Positions 1 through 10,116 of a DNA stretch of 64,000 nt are shown one piece after another. The DNA is from Shinella granuli. GTDB lineage: Bacteria > Pseudomonadota > Alphaproteobacteria > Rhizobiales > Rhizobiaceae. The position numbers were made by a program, and so were the translations under genes. Below the pieces are notes generated by a model. The model was not told the origin of the DNA, ran no database searches, and worked only from the letters and a program-made list of their open reading frames with translations. The DNA is taken from the NCBI RefSeq assembly GCF_004341885.1, contig NZ_SLVX01000006.1:235734-299733 (forward strand), in the 5' to 3' direction. Positions within the stretch are counted from its first letter, which is position 1, and the number at the start of each line of letters is the position of its first letter.

Positions 1-563
1 GGGTCGGGCGCGAAGAACGGGTTGTTGTTGACCTCGTTCCAGTCCCAGTTGCTGCGGTCGATCCTGTGCTTGCCGATCTGCACCAGCGCGGCACGCACGG
101 AAAGACCCGGCACCACCTTGCGGGCAAGGCCGCCGGCGGCCACGCGCGCCGCCGTCTCGCGGGCGGAGGAGCGACCGCCGCCGCGATAGTCGCGGATGCC
201 GTATTTGGTGTCATAGGTGTAGTCGGCATGGCCGGGGCGGTAGCGCCGGGCGATCTCGCCGTAGTCCTTGGAGCGCTGGTCGGTGTTCTCGATCAGCATG
301 GAGACGGGCGTGCCGGTGGTGATCATCGTCTCGCCGTCGTCGTCCATCATCACGCCCGACAGCACCTTGACGAGGTCGTCCTCGCGGCGCTGCGTCACGA
401 AGCGCGACTGGCCGGGTTTGCGCTTGTCGAGCCAGGCCTGCAGTTCGGCCAGGGTGAAGCGGATGCCGGGCGGGCAGCCGTCCACCACGCAGCCGAGCGC
501 GGCCCCATGGCTTTCGCCCCAGGTGGTGACGCGGAAGAGATGACCGAAGGTATTGTGCGACAT
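1..563 (-). CDS. aroC: Chorismate synthase, N-terminal part (runs off the window)
   Basis: Catalyses the last shikimate-pathway step, EPSP to chorismate, using reduced FMN. Only the first ~187 residues are in the window; the 3' end lies beyond base 1. The protein opens with [10 protein letters not shown] and continues with [12 protein letters not shown], the chorismate synthase signature. [10 protein letters not shown] and [10 protein letters not shown] follow, both conserved in the family. The ATG at 563-561 is chosen because it starts exactly at the conserved N-terminus. A convergent or tandem partner is not visible. Identity is secure by motif; only completeness is unknown. Confidence 0.95.
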   Translation of the reverse strand, partial: MSHNTFGHLFRVTTWGESHGAALGCVVDGCPPGIRFTLAELQAWLDKRKPGQSRFVTQRREDDLVKVLSGVMMDDDGETMITTGTPVSMLIENTDQRSKDYGEIARRYRPGHADYTYDTKYGIRDYRGGGRSSARETAARVAAGGLARKVVPGLSVRAALVQIGKHRIDRSNWDWNEVNNNPFFAPD

Positions 564-669
564 GAGCGGAACCGGACCCCACAGGAAAGTGCGCCCTCTC
601 TTAGGGGAAAAGGTGGGGTCGGGACAAGGGTTTCGCGTGGGTGAGGCGGTTTTGGCGCTGTCCCGGACG

Positions 670-3600
670 CTAGGACGCCAGCTTCCACCGCATTTCGCTG
701 CCGAAGGCGAGGAAGGCGTCGCGGGAGAGCGGCCTGGCGAAGGCGTAGCCCTGCAGGAGGTCGCAGCCGAGCAGGCCGAGCATTTCGGCATGCTCCATCG
801 TTTCCACGCCCTCGGCGACGATCTCGATGCCGAGCGAGCGGCCGATCTCGATGATCGAGCGCACCAGCGCCTGCTCGTTGCGTGCGGTGAGGATGGGCGC
901 GACGAGCTGGCGGTCGATCTTCAACCGCTTCGGCTTCAGCTTGAGCAGGCTGACGATGGAGGTATGGCCGGTGCCGAAATCGTCGATCTCGATGTCGATG
1001 CCGAGCGCCTTGATGCGTTCAAGGTTGGCGAGCACCACGTCGTCGCTCTCGTCGAGGAAGATCGATTCCACCAGCTCGAAGGCGATCTGGCCGGGCTGGA
1101 TGGACAGGCCCGTCAGGCTGTCGATCAGGCTCTCGTCCCTGAGACGCCGGGCCGAGACGTTGACCGAGATCTTCGGCATGATCAGTCCCTGCGCGGCCCA
1201 GCGCGCGCAATCGAGCAGCGCCTTTTCCAGGACGATGCGGTCGAGCGTCGCCATGACGTTGAGGTCCTCGGCGATCTTCAGGAAGTGGTCGGGCGTCAGC
1301 AGGCCCTCGCGCGGATGGTTCCAGCGGATGAGCGCCTCGGCGCCGGCGAGCTTGAGCGTGCCCGCGTCGATCTGCGGCTGGTAGTAGGGCACGAACTCGT
1401 TGTTCTCGATGCCGGCCAGGATGTCGTCGGCGATGCGCTTGTTCGAGATGATCTCGGCCTGCAGCGCCTCGGTGAAGAATTCGTGCCGGTTGCGCCCGAG
1501 CGCCTTGGCGCGGTAGAGCGCGATATCGGCATTGACGAGCAGCTTGGCCGTGTCGATCGACCGGCCTTCGGCAAGGGCGATGCCGATACTGACGCCGAAG
1601 CGGCAGAGATGGCCCTCATATTCGACGGGCTGCTGCATCAGGCTGATGATGCGGCGCGACAGCGCGCTGAGATAGACTTGGTCGGTCGTGTTGGTCACCA
1701 CGACGACGAATTCGTCGCCGCCGATGCGCGCCACGAGGTCGCCGGCATGCACGCAGGCGCGCAGCACCTGCGAGGCATGCACGAGAAGCGCATCGCCCGC
1801 GGCATGGCCGAGCGTGTCGTTGATCTGCTTGAAGCGGTCGAGATCGATGTGCAGGATGCCGACGCGGGCATCCTTCGTCTCGCTGCGCGTGGCGATGTCC
1901 GTCAATTCGTCATCGAGCTTGCGGCGGTTGCCGAGCCCGGTCAGCGGGTCGTGCAGCGCATTGTGCTCGATGCGGACCTTGGCCTGTTCCAGCTCGATGT
2001 TCTTGGCGTCCGCCTGTTCCTTGGCCGCCTTCAGGTTTTCCTTCAGGATCACGTCTTCCGTGACGTCGAAGGCAAGGCCGATCAGCTTGCGGCCGCCGTC
2101 CTGGCCGTGATGCACCTTGCCGACGGAACGGACATGGCGGATCTCGCCGTCCGGCAGCACCACGCGGGCCTCGTGCATATAGGGCAGGTCGTGCTCGACG
2201 CAGTGGTTGACGGTCTCGACCGTCGCTGCCCGGTCGTCCGGATGCATCGCGGCGAGCCATTCCTCGTGCGTCACGATGCCGTCGGTGAAGACGAGGCCGT
2301 AGAGCTGGTGCATGCGCTCGTCCCAGTAGGTCCGCCGGAGGTCGAGATCGGCCTCCCACAGGCCGCACTGGTAGGAATCGAGCGCAAGGTCGAGGCGGCG
2401 GCTGGTCTGTTCCAGTTCGGCGTTCTGCCGTTCGGACTGTTCCTTGGCCTGCCGCAGGCGGGCGGTCATCTGCATGTCTTCGGTGACGTCGAAGGCAAGG
2501 CCGACCAGCTTGCGGCGGCCGTCCTGCCCGATATGCAGCTTGCCGACGGACTGGACATGGCGCACGGACCCGTCCGGATGCACGACGCGCGAGGTGCGCG
2601 AATAGGGCACGTTCTCGTCGATGGTCCGGGCGGCCTTGCCCTCCGCCTCCTCGCGGTCATCGGGGTGGATGGCGTTGATCCAGGTCTCGTGCGTGATGCG
2701 CTCGCCGGTGTTCGTGATGCCGTAGAGCTGGTGCATGCGGTCGTCCCACAGCGTCAGCCCGTCCTCCAGGTCGGCCTCCCAGAGGCCGCATTCATAGGAA
2801 TCGAGCGCGAGATCGAGACGCTGCGTCAGCTTGGCGAGCTCGGCATTCTGTATCTCGGCATGTTCCTTGGCGCGTTTCAGCGCCTCGTTCAGCAGCACGT
2901 CCTCGGTGACGTCCCAACTGATGCCGGTCAATTTGTCCTCGCCGTTCGGGCCGGTGAGGCGCGAGCCGACATTGCGGATGTGGTGCCAACTGCCGTCGGG
3001 CATGAGGATGCGGTACTGCGACTTGTAGTCGTTGCCGCCGGCGCGGATCCGGTCCATCTCGCCCTTGGCGCTGGCGACGTCGTCGGGGTGGAGGACGGAG
3101 CGCCATTCCTGGTCGTTCGGCGTCTCGTTTTCCGGGAAGCCGTGCAGGCGGTGCATCTGTTCGTCCCAGTTGCGCGCGCCGGTCGACAGCTCGACTTCCC
3201 ATATGCCGATCTTGGAGGCATCGAGCGCGATGTCGAGGCGCTGGGAGAGCGACTGCACCTGCCGCTCGCGTGCCCGCAGCCGGGCGATGTTGCGCTGGCG
3301 CTCGCTGACGAGGCCGCCGGTGAGGAAGATCGGCACGATGATGACCAGCGCGGCCGCCACGATGATCAGACGGATCTGGGTGAGGTTTTCCGGCGGATGA
3401 TGCCAGCCCCTGGAGGGTATGGCCGCCAGTTGCCAGCGACCGCCCGGAAAATCCAGCGTCTGCAGGACGGGATCCTTCTCGAAGACCTCCGCATCGCCGA
3501 GGAACGGGTCGACGATATTGTCGGGCACGCTGACATCGCGGATGGCGAGCTGGATATCGGTCTTGTGCCGTTGTGCGATGTGCAGTGTGGGCTGGTCGGG

Positions 3601-4464
3601 TTCGAAGAGGCCGGCATCGGTGAAGAGCTTGCGCTCGTCGATCAGCCCGTCGATGTAGCCCCAGAAATGGTGCCGCGCGTCGACAGTGGTGAAGACCGGT
3701 ATGAAGAGGTTGAAGCCGCGGCCGCCCTTGGCGAACTGCACCGGCCCGAACATCAGCGGGCGCCCGCGCGAGCGCTCGATCTGGGCGGCCCGGCGGAAGG
3801 AGGGGAAGCGGTTGAAATCGGTGCCGAGATAGTGCTGGTTGCCGTCGAGCGGGAAGGCCTGCCGCACCTTGCCTTCCGGCGCGGCGCCGACGCGGCGGAA
3901 ATGGGTGTTCTGCAGCATCAGCTTGCGGGCGAAGACGTTGAATTGCAGCGTGGCCTGCTCCGGCGCCACCGCGAACATGTTAGCGACGGAGCGCAGGGCC
4001 GCCACGTTGCCGTTCACCTGGCTCTGCAGCCGGGCGCCGACCAGCGCGAGGTCGCCCGCCACATGGTTCTGCAGTTCGTTGCGATAGACGCGCTCGTTCT
4101 GCCGCTCGTAGACGATGCCCGCCGTCAGGATGACGCTGCCGGCAATCGCCGCCGGAACGAGCGACGGTTTCGCCCATTCTGCTATGGACGCCAGGGCGTG
4201 GCGAAGGGCGGCTGGAACGTGCAAAAAGATGATCCCCGATGGTCGCAAAACGGTACGGGAGGCTTCCTTAAGATTGAATTTATAAGCAACTGAAATACTT
4301 GCATTTCCGTCCCGATACGAGAGAGCGGGGCGCGCGCGCATTCCGGGCCTTGCGCCGCTTTTGTCCGACAATTCCGGGGATGAGCGGGCGGCCCGCCTTG
4401 ATTCGCATGATCTTTCCGGCCATCCATTCCACCAGGGCAAGCGGGGGCGGGCGAATTTCGCCAT
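670..4464 (-). CDS. CHASE-PAS-PAS-PAS-GGDEF-EAL membrane c-di-GMP protein
   Basis: Putative bifunctional cyclic-di-GMP synthase/phosphodiesterase. In the 1264-residue frame I see a membrane helix near residues 100-117, a CHASE-like extracytoplasmic sensor (~118-360), and a second helix near 365-385. Then come three tandem PAS_3-type repeats starting near 409, 549 and 688, a GGDEF domain with intact RIGGDEF near 912, and an EAL domain with EALIRWNHP near 1040. Both catalytic motifs look intact, so either activity is possible. The start is uncertain: the first ~80 residues are Arg-rich and poorly protein-like. An ATG at 4341 (residue 42) or a later GTG/TTG may be used. No operon partner. Confidence 0.85.
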   Translation of the reverse strand: MAKFARPRLPWWNGWPERSCESRRAARSSPELSDKSGARPGMRARPALSYRDGNASISVAYKFNLKEASRTVLRPSGIIFLHVPAALRHALASIAEWAKPSLVPAAIAGSVILTAGIVYERQNERVYRNELQNHVAGDLALVGARLQSQVNGNVAALRSVANMFAVAPEQATLQFNVFARKLMLQNTHFRRVGAAPEGKVRQAFPLDGNQHYLGTDFNRFPSFRRAAQIERSRGRPLMFGPVQFAKGGRGFNLFIPVFTTVDARHHFWGYIDGLIDERKLFTDAGLFEPDQPTLHIAQRHKTDIQLAIRDVSVPDNIVDPFLGDAEVFEKDPVLQTLDFPGGRWQLAAIPSRGWHHPPENLTQIRLIIVAAALVIIVPIFLTGGLVSERQRNIARLRARERQVQSLSQRLDIALDASKIGIWEVELSTGARNWDEQMHRLHGFPENETPNDQEWRSVLHPDDVASAKGEMDRIRAGGNDYKSQYRILMPDGSWHHIRNVGSRLTGPNGEDKLTGISWDVTEDVLLNEALKRAKEHAEIQNAELAKLTQRLDLALDSYECGLWEADLEDGLTLWDDRMHQLYGITNTGERITHETWINAIHPDDREEAEGKAARTIDENVPYSRTSRVVHPDGSVRHVQSVGKLHIGQDGRRKLVGLAFDVTEDMQMTARLRQAKEQSERQNAELEQTSRRLDLALDSYQCGLWEADLDLRRTYWDERMHQLYGLVFTDGIVTHEEWLAAMHPDDRAATVETVNHCVEHDLPYMHEARVVLPDGEIRHVRSVGKVHHGQDGGRKLIGLAFDVTEDVILKENLKAAKEQADAKNIELEQAKVRIEHNALHDPLTGLGNRRKLDDELTDIATRSETKDARVGILHIDLDRFKQINDTLGHAAGDALLVHASQVLRACVHAGDLVARIGGDEFVVVVTNTTDQVYLSALSRRIISLMQQPVEYEGHLCRFGVSIGIALAEGRSIDTAKLLVNADIALYRAKALGRNRHEFFTEALQAEIISNKRIADDILAGIENNEFVPYYQPQIDAGTLKLAGAEALIRWNHPREGLLTPDHFLKIAEDLNVMATLDRIVLEKALLDCARWAAQGLIMPKISVNVSARRLRDESLIDSLTGLSIQPGQIAFELVESIFLDESDDVVLANLERIKALGIDIEIDDFGTGHTSIVSLLKLKPKRLKIDRQLVAPILTARNEQALVRSIIEIGRSLGIEIVAEGVETMEHAEMLGLLGCDLLQGYAFARPLSRDAFLAFGSEMRWKLAS

Positions 4465-4524
4465 ATTTGGGGGGCATCTGACATGACCGGTAAAAAGACT
4501 GATTCATTTCCAGGGATATGCAAG

Positions 4525-4785
4525 ATGCGCTTTCTGATCGCCGCGCTGATGGCCACGGCCGTTTTCCTTTCGCCGCTCGCCGCCTCGGCCGAGAGCGCCG
4601 ACGTTGAGGCCGTGATCACGAATGTCGATACCACGAATCTCAGCCTCTCGCTCGATGACGGCAAGAAGTACCAGGCACCGGAAGAGTTCAATTTCGACGG
4701 GCTGGAACCGGGTGTGAAGGTGCTGGTGTTCTATACCGAAGTCGACGGCAAGCGCGTCATCAACGATCTCGAGATCGTCCAGTAA
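4525..4785 (+). CDS. DUF1344-family small secreted protein
   Basis: An 86-residue protein with a clear Sec signal (MRFLIAALMATAVFLSPLAA, ending ASA) and a short acidic beta-rich mature part. That part contains AVITNVDTTNLSLSLDDGK, as in the DUF1344 family of small rhizobial periplasmic proteins. The function of the family is unknown to me. An upstream in-frame ATG at 4483 would add 14 residues before the signal. I prefer 4525 because the signal peptide starts there and an AGGGA lies upstream. It is followed by a convergent phosphatase gene. Confidence 0.75.
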   Translation: MRFLIAALMATAVFLSPLAASAESADVEAVITNVDTTNLSLSLDDGKKYQAPEEFNFDGLEPGVKVLVFYTEVDGKRVINDLEIVQ

Positions 4786-4803
4786 AAGCGGGCGCAGGCC
4801 CTC

Positions 4804-5385
4804 TCAAAGCCAGTGCATGCCCGTCGCGTCGATGCGCAGCAGGCGGTCCTGGTGGATCGGCGTGTTGGCCGCCTCTTCCTCGTCCATGCCATTCAGCCGG
4901 AAGGCCGCGCGGAAAACGCCGCCATGGCTGACGCAGACCGTCGGCCGGGTGACATCGGCAAGCCAGGAGGCGATGCGCCAGGAGAGGATTTCGTAGCTTT
5001 CGGCCGCCTCGCCGGGCGGAATGAAGTTCCATTTGGCGCGGCTGCGTTCCTCGACCCGCGCCGGCGCCTCGGCCATCAGCTCGGGCAGCGTATGGCCTTC
5101 CCAATCACCGAAGGAGAGTTCGACGAGACGGTCGTCCGTGCGGTAGGCGAGGGGATCGAGCCCCATGGCGCGGCGCAGGATTTCCATCGTCTCGCGCGTG
5201 CGCCCCAGCGGGCTTGCGACGAAATCGAAACCGGCAACCGTGGCGCCGAGAATGCCCTTGAGGGCGGCGCCGTTGCCGGCCGCCTGGCGGCGGCCGGTCT
5301 CGTTCAGCGGAATGTCCTTCTGCCCCTGCAGCCTGCCCTCTGCATTCCACGCGGTCTGGCCGTGACGGATCATGTAGATGAGCAA
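4804..5385 (-). CDS. Histidine phosphatase family protein (phosphoglycerate-mutase-like)
   Basis: A 193-residue member of the histidine phosphatase superfamily. The phosphohistidine motif RHG is at residues 7-9 (IRHGQTAWN), with a phosphate-binding R in SPLGRTRETM and the second catalytic His in VSHGGVFRA. The start is taken at a TTG (5385) giving (M)LIYMIRHG, with GAGG ten bases upstream. An ATG four codons downstream (5373) would leave only one residue before the RHG motif. It lies 29 bp downstream of fabI on the same strand and may be co-transcribed. The substrate cannot be predicted. Confidence 0.88.
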   Translation of the reverse strand: MLIYMIRHGQTAWNAEGRLQGQKDIPLNETGRRQAAGNGAALKGILGATVAGFDFVASPLGRTRETMEILRRAMGLDPLAYRTDDRLVELSFGDWEGHTLPELMAEAPARVEERSRAKWNFIPPGEAAESYEILSWRIASWLADVTRPTVCVSHGGVFRAAFRLNGMDEEEAANTPIHQDRLLRIDATGMHWL

Positions 5386-5414
5386 GGCGGAAAACCTCGG
5401 GGCGGACGTTCGTA

Positions 5415-6233
5415 TCAGTCCTTGACGACGGAGATGTCGGGCGCGTCGACCGCCTTCATGCCGACGACGTGGTAGCCGCTGTCCGCATGATGGGTCTCGC
5501 CGGTCACCGAGCGCGACAGGTCGGACAAGAGGTAGAGGCCGACATCGCCCACTTCCTCGATGGTGACGGTCCGGCGCAGCGGCGCATTGTACTCGTTCCA
5601 CTTGAGGATATAGCGGAAGTCGCCGATGCCGGAGGCCGCGAGCGTCTTGATCGGGCCGGCCGAGATGGCGTTGACGCGGATGTTCTTCGGGCCGAGGTCG
5701 ACGGCGAGATACTTCACGCTCGCTTCCAGCGCGGCCTTGGCGACGCCCATGACATTGTAGTTCGGCATGACCTTCTCCGCGCCGTAATAGGTCAGCGTCA
5801 GCATCGAACCGCCATCGGTCATCAGCTTCTCCGCGCGGCGGGCGACGGAGGTGAAGGAATAGACCGAGATCTGCATGGTCTTGGCGAAATTCCCCGGCGT
5901 CGTGTCGACGTAGCGGCCGGTCAGTTCGTCCTTGTCGGAAAAGCCGATGGCATGCACGAGGAAGTCGATCTTGCCCCAGGTCTTCTCGATGTTCTCGAAG
6001 ACGGCGTCGATCGACGCCTCGTCGGAAACGTCGCAATCGCCGGCCAGTACTGCGCCGATCTCGACGGCCAGCGGCTCCACGCGCTTCTTCAGCGCATCGC
6101 CCTGATAGGTCAGGGCGATCTCGCCGCCCTGTGCGTGGATAGCCTTGGCGATGCCCCAGGCGATGGAACGGTTGTTGGCGACGCCCATGATGACGCCGCG
6201 CTTGCCCTTCATCAGACCAGATGCCTGAACCAT
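5415..6233 (-). CDS. fabI: Enoyl-[acyl-carrier-protein] reductase FabI
   Basis: Reduces trans-2-enoyl-ACP in the last step of each fatty acid elongation cycle. The protein has 272 residues. The N-terminal nucleotide fold has GKRGVIMGVANNRSIAWGIA, the diagnostic FabI form of the SDR glycine motif. The catalytic Tyr-x6-Lys is Y159/K166 in NYNVMGVAKAAL. The ATG at 6233 is preferred over one 20 codons upstream because AGGGGG lies just ahead and MVQASGLMKGKRG matches the usual FabI N-terminus. The histidine phosphatase follows on the same strand. Confidence 0.95.
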   Translation of the reverse strand: MVQASGLMKGKRGVIMGVANNRSIAWGIAKAIHAQGGEIALTYQGDALKKRVEPLAVEIGAVLAGDCDVSDEASIDAVFENIEKTWGKIDFLVHAIGFSDKDELTGRYVDTTPGNFAKTMQISVYSFTSVARRAEKLMTDGGSMLTLTYYGAEKVMPNYNVMGVAKAALEASVKYLAVDLGPKNIRVNAISAGPIKTLAASGIGDFRYILKWNEYNAPLRRTVTIEEVGDVGLYLLSDLSRSVTGETHHADSGYHVVGMKAVDAPDISVVKD

Positions 6234-6365
6234 GGTTTGCCCCCTGATACTTAAGTCAGATTTGCCTATGGCATAGGCGGCAATGGCGTTCAAGCGCGGG
6301 AGGGTTCAGGAACTGTTAGCACCCGTAACAATGGGTGCATGTTTTACGAAAGCGTCACAAAGAGC

Positions 6366-7427
6366 TCAAAGATAAAGGCCTTCGCGCAGGCTGCGCATCA
6401 GGTCGATCATCTTGTCGTCGGGCTTTTCCCACAGGAGAAGGCGGATTTCGGCGACGAGATCGCCCCGCTCGCCGTTTTCCATGAGAAGGCCTTCGCCGGG
6501 AATGCGGATCTGATGGTCGGAGCCCGACCAGGCCGGGACCGTCACGGCGAGCGGCCCGAGCGGGCCGTCGATGGTGGTCTCGCAGCCGAGAACGGCATTC
6601 TCGATCGTCACCGGCAAATCCACCTTGAGGTCGAAACCGTCGACCCGGAAGCGGCCGGGCGCCACGCGCAGCGTGATCACGGCATCGCCCCGTCTCAGGC
6701 CTTCGATGCGGTATCCGGTCTCCTTGAGGCGGATCACCTGGCCGTCCGTCGAGCCCGCGCCGACCGGCACGCGCAGCGTCTGCCCGTCCGGCGTCTCGAG
6801 CGTCGGGCGCACCTTGTTGAGGATGTCCTCGACGCTGACGGTGACGTCGGCGACGAAGTCCGGCGCCGTTTCCGCCTTGGCGCGGCTCCCGCGGATGCGG
6901 CGGATGATGGCGGAGATGAGGTTGGCCGCCGGGGCGAGGCTGCGGCCTGGCGCTGCCTCTTCCGCCTCCGGCTCGTCGGCTGCCTTGCGGGCGTCCTGTG
7001 CGGGGCCGGCGGCCGCCTGCGCCTGCTGCTGCGGGCGGGGCTGGGCCTGCGATTGCGCCTGAGCCTTGGCTTCCGCAGGCTGGCCGCGCGAATCGACGCC
7101 GAAGATGCGGGCGATCATGTCCTCGGCATCCTCGTTCGACATGCGCGGCGGGGCTTCGCTCCTTGCCTTGCGCTCGGCCTGCTGGCGGCGCATCTGCTCC
7201 ATGCGGCGCAGTTCGGCCTCGCGCTGCTGGCGGTCGTAGCGGCTGCGCTTGTCGGGATCGCGCAGGATGTCATAGGCGCGGCCGGCCTCCGTGAAGCGCA
7301 CGGTGGCGTTGGGGTCGTCATGGTTCTGGTCGGGATGCACGGCTTTTGCCAGCGAACGCCAGGCCGCCTTGATTTCCTCCTGCCCGGCGTTCCGCTTCAC
7401 GCCAAGCACCGAATAGGGGTCACGCAT
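6366..7427 (-). CDS. DnaJ C-terminal domain co-chaperone (CbpA-like)
   Basis: A 353-residue J-domain protein. The J domain is residues 1-65 with HPD at 31-33 (AVHPDQNHDD) and ends in RSRYDRQ. A low-complexity Gln/Ala/Pro linker of roughly 100 residues follows, then the DnaJ C-terminal substrate-binding beta domains (VTVSVEDILNKVRPTLETPD onward). There is no CxxCxGxG zinc finger, so it is a class II (CbpA-like) co-chaperone for DnaK. The ATG at 7427 is preferred; GGGTGGAAG just upstream serves as the ribosome site and also creates the in-frame GTG at 7436. Confidence 0.9.
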   Translation of the reverse strand: MRDPYSVLGVKRNAGQEEIKAAWRSLAKAVHPDQNHDDPNATVRFTEAGRAYDILRDPDKRSRYDRQQREAELRRMEQMRRQQAERKARSEAPPRMSNEDAEDMIARIFGVDSRGQPAEAKAQAQSQAQPRPQQQAQAAAGPAQDARKAADEPEAEEAAPGRSLAPAANLISAIIRRIRGSRAKAETAPDFVADVTVSVEDILNKVRPTLETPDGQTLRVPVGAGSTDGQVIRLKETGYRIEGLRRGDAVITLRVAPGRFRVDGFDLKVDLPVTIENAVLGCETTIDGPLGPLAVTVPAWSGSDHQIRIPGEGLLMENGERGDLVAEIRLLLWEKPDDKMIDLMRSLREGLYL

Positions 7428-7525
7428 AACTTCCACCCGTTGCCGTTTTGTCGGCCATGATAGTGGCGAACGTCCTAATCACTGGTTACGGGCCAGAGTT
7501 GAAAAATGGCAAATATCGCGCCTCT

Positions 7526-7987
7526 TCACCCCTGCAGGTCGAAAGCGAGCAGCAGCCATTCGCCGGAACTGCCAAGGCAGGTGCGGCCGGAATAGTTGGC
7601 GATGCCCTGGTAGGAATGGCGCGTCGTCACGAAATCGCGGCAGGGCCGCCCGGCATTGTCGCGGTTCTCCGCAATGCTGCTGATGACGCCGGCGCTGCCC
7701 GAGGCGGAATTCGCCCAGGGGATGGGGCTGCCGCCGGTGCGCGCCAGATCGGCGGAGGAGACGGCATTGCGCACGGTGATCTCGTCGGTCAGCCGCTCCG
7801 TGCCCGATGGCACGGCGCTGGTGCGCACGGTATCGACCTTGCTGCCGTCGAAGATGTCGAGACCGCTCATGCAGCCCGAGAGAGAGGCGCCGCACAGGGT
7901 CACGACAACAACCGCAAGGCAATGTGCCGGGTATGGCTTTGTCTGCGCTCGCGACTTTGCTATGACGTCCACTCCAACCTGCCTCAT
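7526..7987 (-). CDS. Surface antigen-like lipoprotein (RT0821/Lpp0805 type)
   Basis: A 153-residue exported protein. After a basic N-terminus (KSRAQTKPYPAH) comes a hydrophobic stretch ending in LCGASLSGC, consistent with a lipobox cysteine. The C-terminal part (GRPCRDFVTTRHSYQGIANY, then GEWLLLAFD) resembles the small alphaproteobacterial surface proteins of the RT0821/Lpp0805 group. It is divergent from pdxH with only 29 bp between the chosen starts, which is tight for two promoters. One or both starts may therefore be further downstream. Function unknown. Confidence 0.7.
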   Translation of the reverse strand: MRQVGVDVIAKSRAQTKPYPAHCLAVVVVTLCGASLSGCMSGLDIFDGSKVDTVRTSAVPSGTERLTDEITVRNAVSSADLARTGGSPIPWANSASGSAGVISSIAENRDNAGRPCRDFVTTRHSYQGIANYSGRTCLGSSGEWLLLAFDLQG

Positions 7988-8016
7988 GCAGCCAATAGAT
8001 CGGCATTGAATCGAAT

Positions 8017-8637
8017 ATGAGCGAAAATGCGTTAACAAGCGGTGACTTCACCGAGGAAAACGAACCCTATTCCCTCTTCGGCGCATGGCTGGAGGAGGCG
8101 GGAAAGACCGAGCCGAACGACCCGAACGCGGTGGCGCTCGCCACCGTCGACGAGACGGGCCTGCCGAATGTGCGCATGGTCCTGCTCAAGGGGTTCGATG
8201 CGCGCGGCTTCGTCTTCTACACGAATTTCGAGAGCCGGAAGGGCGTGGAGATCCTTGGCGCGCGCAAGGCCGCCATGTGCTTCCACTGGAAGTCGCTGCG
8301 CCGCCAGGTGCGCATCCGCGGGGAAGTGGAGATCGTCACCGATGCCGAGGCGGACGAATATTACGCCTCGCGCCCGCGCGGCAGCCGCATCGGCGCCTGG
8401 GCGTCAAAGCAGTCGCGCCCGCTGGAAGGCCGTTTCGCGCTGGAAAAGGCCGTCGCCGAATACACGGCCCGCTACGCCATCGGCGAGATCCCCCGCCCGC
8501 CGCACTGGTCCGGCTTCCGCATCAAGCCCGTCTCGATCGAGTTCTGGCACGACCGCCCCTTCCGCCTGCACGACCGCGTGGAATTCCGCCACACGGAGGA
8601 CGGCGCCGGCTGGACGAAGGTCAGGATGTATCCTTGA
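8017..8637 (+). CDS. pdxH: Pyridoxamine/pyridoxine 5'-phosphate oxidase
   Basis: An FMN-dependent enzyme that oxidises PNP or PMP to pyridoxal 5'-phosphate, the last step of vitamin B6 synthesis and salvage. The 206-residue protein has family motifs throughout: [20 protein letters not shown], then [20 protein letters not shown], the conserved [16 protein letters not shown] block, WSGFRIKP, and a C-terminus ending RMYP. Length and termini match the family. The ribosome site before the ATG is weak. A small NTF2-like gene follows after 9 bp, suggesting one transcript. Confidence 0.95.
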   Translation: MSENALTSGDFTEENEPYSLFGAWLEEAGKTEPNDPNAVALATVDETGLPNVRMVLLKGFDARGFVFYTNFESRKGVEILGARKAAMCFHWKSLRRQVRIRGEVEIVTDAEADEYYASRPRGSRIGAWASKQSRPLEGRFALEKAVAEYTARYAIGEIPRPPHWSGFRIKPVSIEFWHDRPFRLHDRVEFRHTEDGAGWTKVRMYP

Positions 8638-8646
8638 GGCCATGAT

Positions 8647-9015
8647 ATGCGTGCCGAAGACGTTCTCAGTCGATACGAGGCTCTGATCAACCGGCACGAT
8701 TTCGATGTCCTCCTGCCTTTGATCTCGGAAGAGGCGATCTTCTGGTTCAATGACGGCTCCCATTCGGGCCTTGCCGAAATTCGCAAGGCCTTCGAGGAGA
8801 CCTGGCGAAAATTCCCGCTCGAGCGCTATTGGCTCGAAGACCGGTGCTGGCTTGCCATGGGCGAAGGGGCGGCCGGATGCATCTATCGTTTCTGCTGGCA
8901 GACGACGCGGGACGGCAGGGTTCTTTCAGGCGGCGGCCGAGGCACGACGCTCCTGCGCGCCGAGGCCGGCACATGGCGCATCGTTCACGAGCACCTCAGC
9001 CAGTTTCCGAAGTGA
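8647..9015 (+). CDS. SnoaL/NTF2-like domain protein
   Basis: A 122-residue single-domain protein with the NTF2/SnoaL pattern: an N-terminal helix (VLSRYEALINRHDFDVLLP), then beta strands containing IFWFNDGSHSG, and a closing IVHEHLSQFP strand. The family includes isomerases and uncharacterised stress or small-molecule binding proteins; no specific function can be assigned. GAGG seven bases ahead of the ATG supports the start. It lies 9 bp behind pdxH and converges on a polysaccharide deacetylase gene. Confidence 0.75.
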   Translation: MRAEDVLSRYEALINRHDFDVLLPLISEEAIFWFNDGSHSGLAEIRKAFEETWRKFPLERYWLEDRCWLAMGEGAAGCIYRFCWQTTRDGRVLSGGGRGTTLLRAEAGTWRIVHEHLSQFPK

Positions 9016-9024
9016 AGCGTTGGC

Positions 9025-10080
9025 TCAGCGCCGCATCAGCCGGAAGGGAATGCCCGAGGCCAGCGCGCCGACATATTTCGGCTTCTGGTAGTGCCCGTTC
9101 AGCGAGATGCGGGGCAGGGTCGTCGGCGCGTCGAAGGAGCGGGCCGAAAGCGTGCCCGGATCCGTTGTGACGGCGACGCGGAAGCCGAGGTCCCTTGCAA
9201 GCTTGTGCTCGCGCGGCGAGACGGCGGCGCGGTCGCCATAGGGGTAGGCGAGGGTGTCCGGCCGGTGGCCGATGATGGCGGCGATGTGCGCGGCCGACTG
9301 GTCCATCTCCAGGTGCGCCTCCTCGTCGCCGAGGCGTGCGAGGGCCCGGTGGCTCACCGTATGGGCACCGATCGATACGAGGGGATTGACGACGAGGCTC
9401 TTCAGTTCCGGCTCGCGCATGACCAGCCGTTCGGTGATCATCAGCGGATCGATGCCGTGGGCCCTTGCCGCCGCGTCGAGCCGCTCGATCGCCGCGGCCT
9501 CCTCCATCTCGCTCTGGATGAAGCGGGCAAGCCGGGCATAGGCCGCCTGTTTCTGGAAGGGCGTCGCAAGCGGCATGGTGATCGCACCGGAGCCGAAATC
9601 GAATTCCAGATGGGGCGCGACGCGCAGAAGCTCCGTCAGCGTCTCCCACCAGATGCCGTGCGTCTTGCAGGCGAAGCCCGGCGAGACGAAGACGGTGAAG
9701 GGTACCTTGTGCCGCGTGAAGACCGGCTGGGCATGGACCGCATTGTTGCGGTAGCCGTCGTCGAGCGTGAAGGCGGCGAAGCGCTCGCCGGCGCGCGCGA
9801 TGGCAAGCCGCGCCGGCATGTCGGCCAGTGCCACGAACTGGTAGCCTTCTTCCGTGAGGTATTCGATCGCCGCATCGAGAAATTCCGGTGTGACCTCCAG
9901 ATGCGCATTCGGATCGAAGGCCTGCGGCGTCTTCGGCCGCACATGGTGCAGCGTGAAGATCGCGCCCATGCCGCGGGCGGACGCCATCAGCCCGACGCGC
10001 TCGGCCAGATGCGCGAACTCCAGCCCGCCGGTGATCACGGCGCGCCTCAGTCCCTGTCGCATGACACTGCGGATCGGCAT
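9025..10080 (-). CDS. Polysaccharide deacetylase family protein
   Basis: A 351-residue NodB-homology carbohydrate esterase (CE4-like). The metal-binding motifs are visible: FTLDDGYRNN (the TFDDG-type first motif) and GAHTVSHRAL (H-x3-H second motif). A later YPYGDRAAVS matches motif 3. The N-terminus IFTLHHVRP is typical of rhizobial envelope polysaccharide deacetylases. No signal peptide is evident, so the protein may be cytoplasmic or periplasmic-facing. No neighbouring glycosyltransferases are present to suggest a substrate. Alternative start at 10062. Confidence 0.88.
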   Translation of the reverse strand: MPIRSVMRQGLRRAVITGGLEFAHLAERVGLMASARGMGAIFTLHHVRPKTPQAFDPNAHLEVTPEFLDAAIEYLTEEGYQFVALADMPARLAIARAGERFAAFTLDDGYRNNAVHAQPVFTRHKVPFTVFVSPGFACKTHGIWWETLTELLRVAPHLEFDFGSGAITMPLATPFQKQAAYARLARFIQSEMEEAAAIERLDAAARAHGIDPLMITERLVMREPELKSLVVNPLVSIGAHTVSHRALARLGDEEAHLEMDQSAAHIAAIIGHRPDTLAYPYGDRAAVSPREHKLARDLGFRVAVTTDPGTLSARSFDAPTTLPRISLNGHYQKPKYVGALASGIPFRLMRR

Positions 10081-10116
10081 GTCGTCTTCATCGTCCCTTT
10101 TCGTCTCTCGCGGCCG

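Noticed and set aside
553..4293. 1246-residue plus-strand open frame
   Set aside because: It lies antisense to the PAS-GGDEF-EAL gene. High-GC third-position bias keeps this frame open; its product is an Asp/Arg/Val-rich string with no domain.
4804..6036. 410-residue frame joining the histidine phosphatase to sequence inside fabI
   Set aside because: The N-terminal ~200 residues are an out-of-frame reading of fabI; the real phosphatase starts near 5385.
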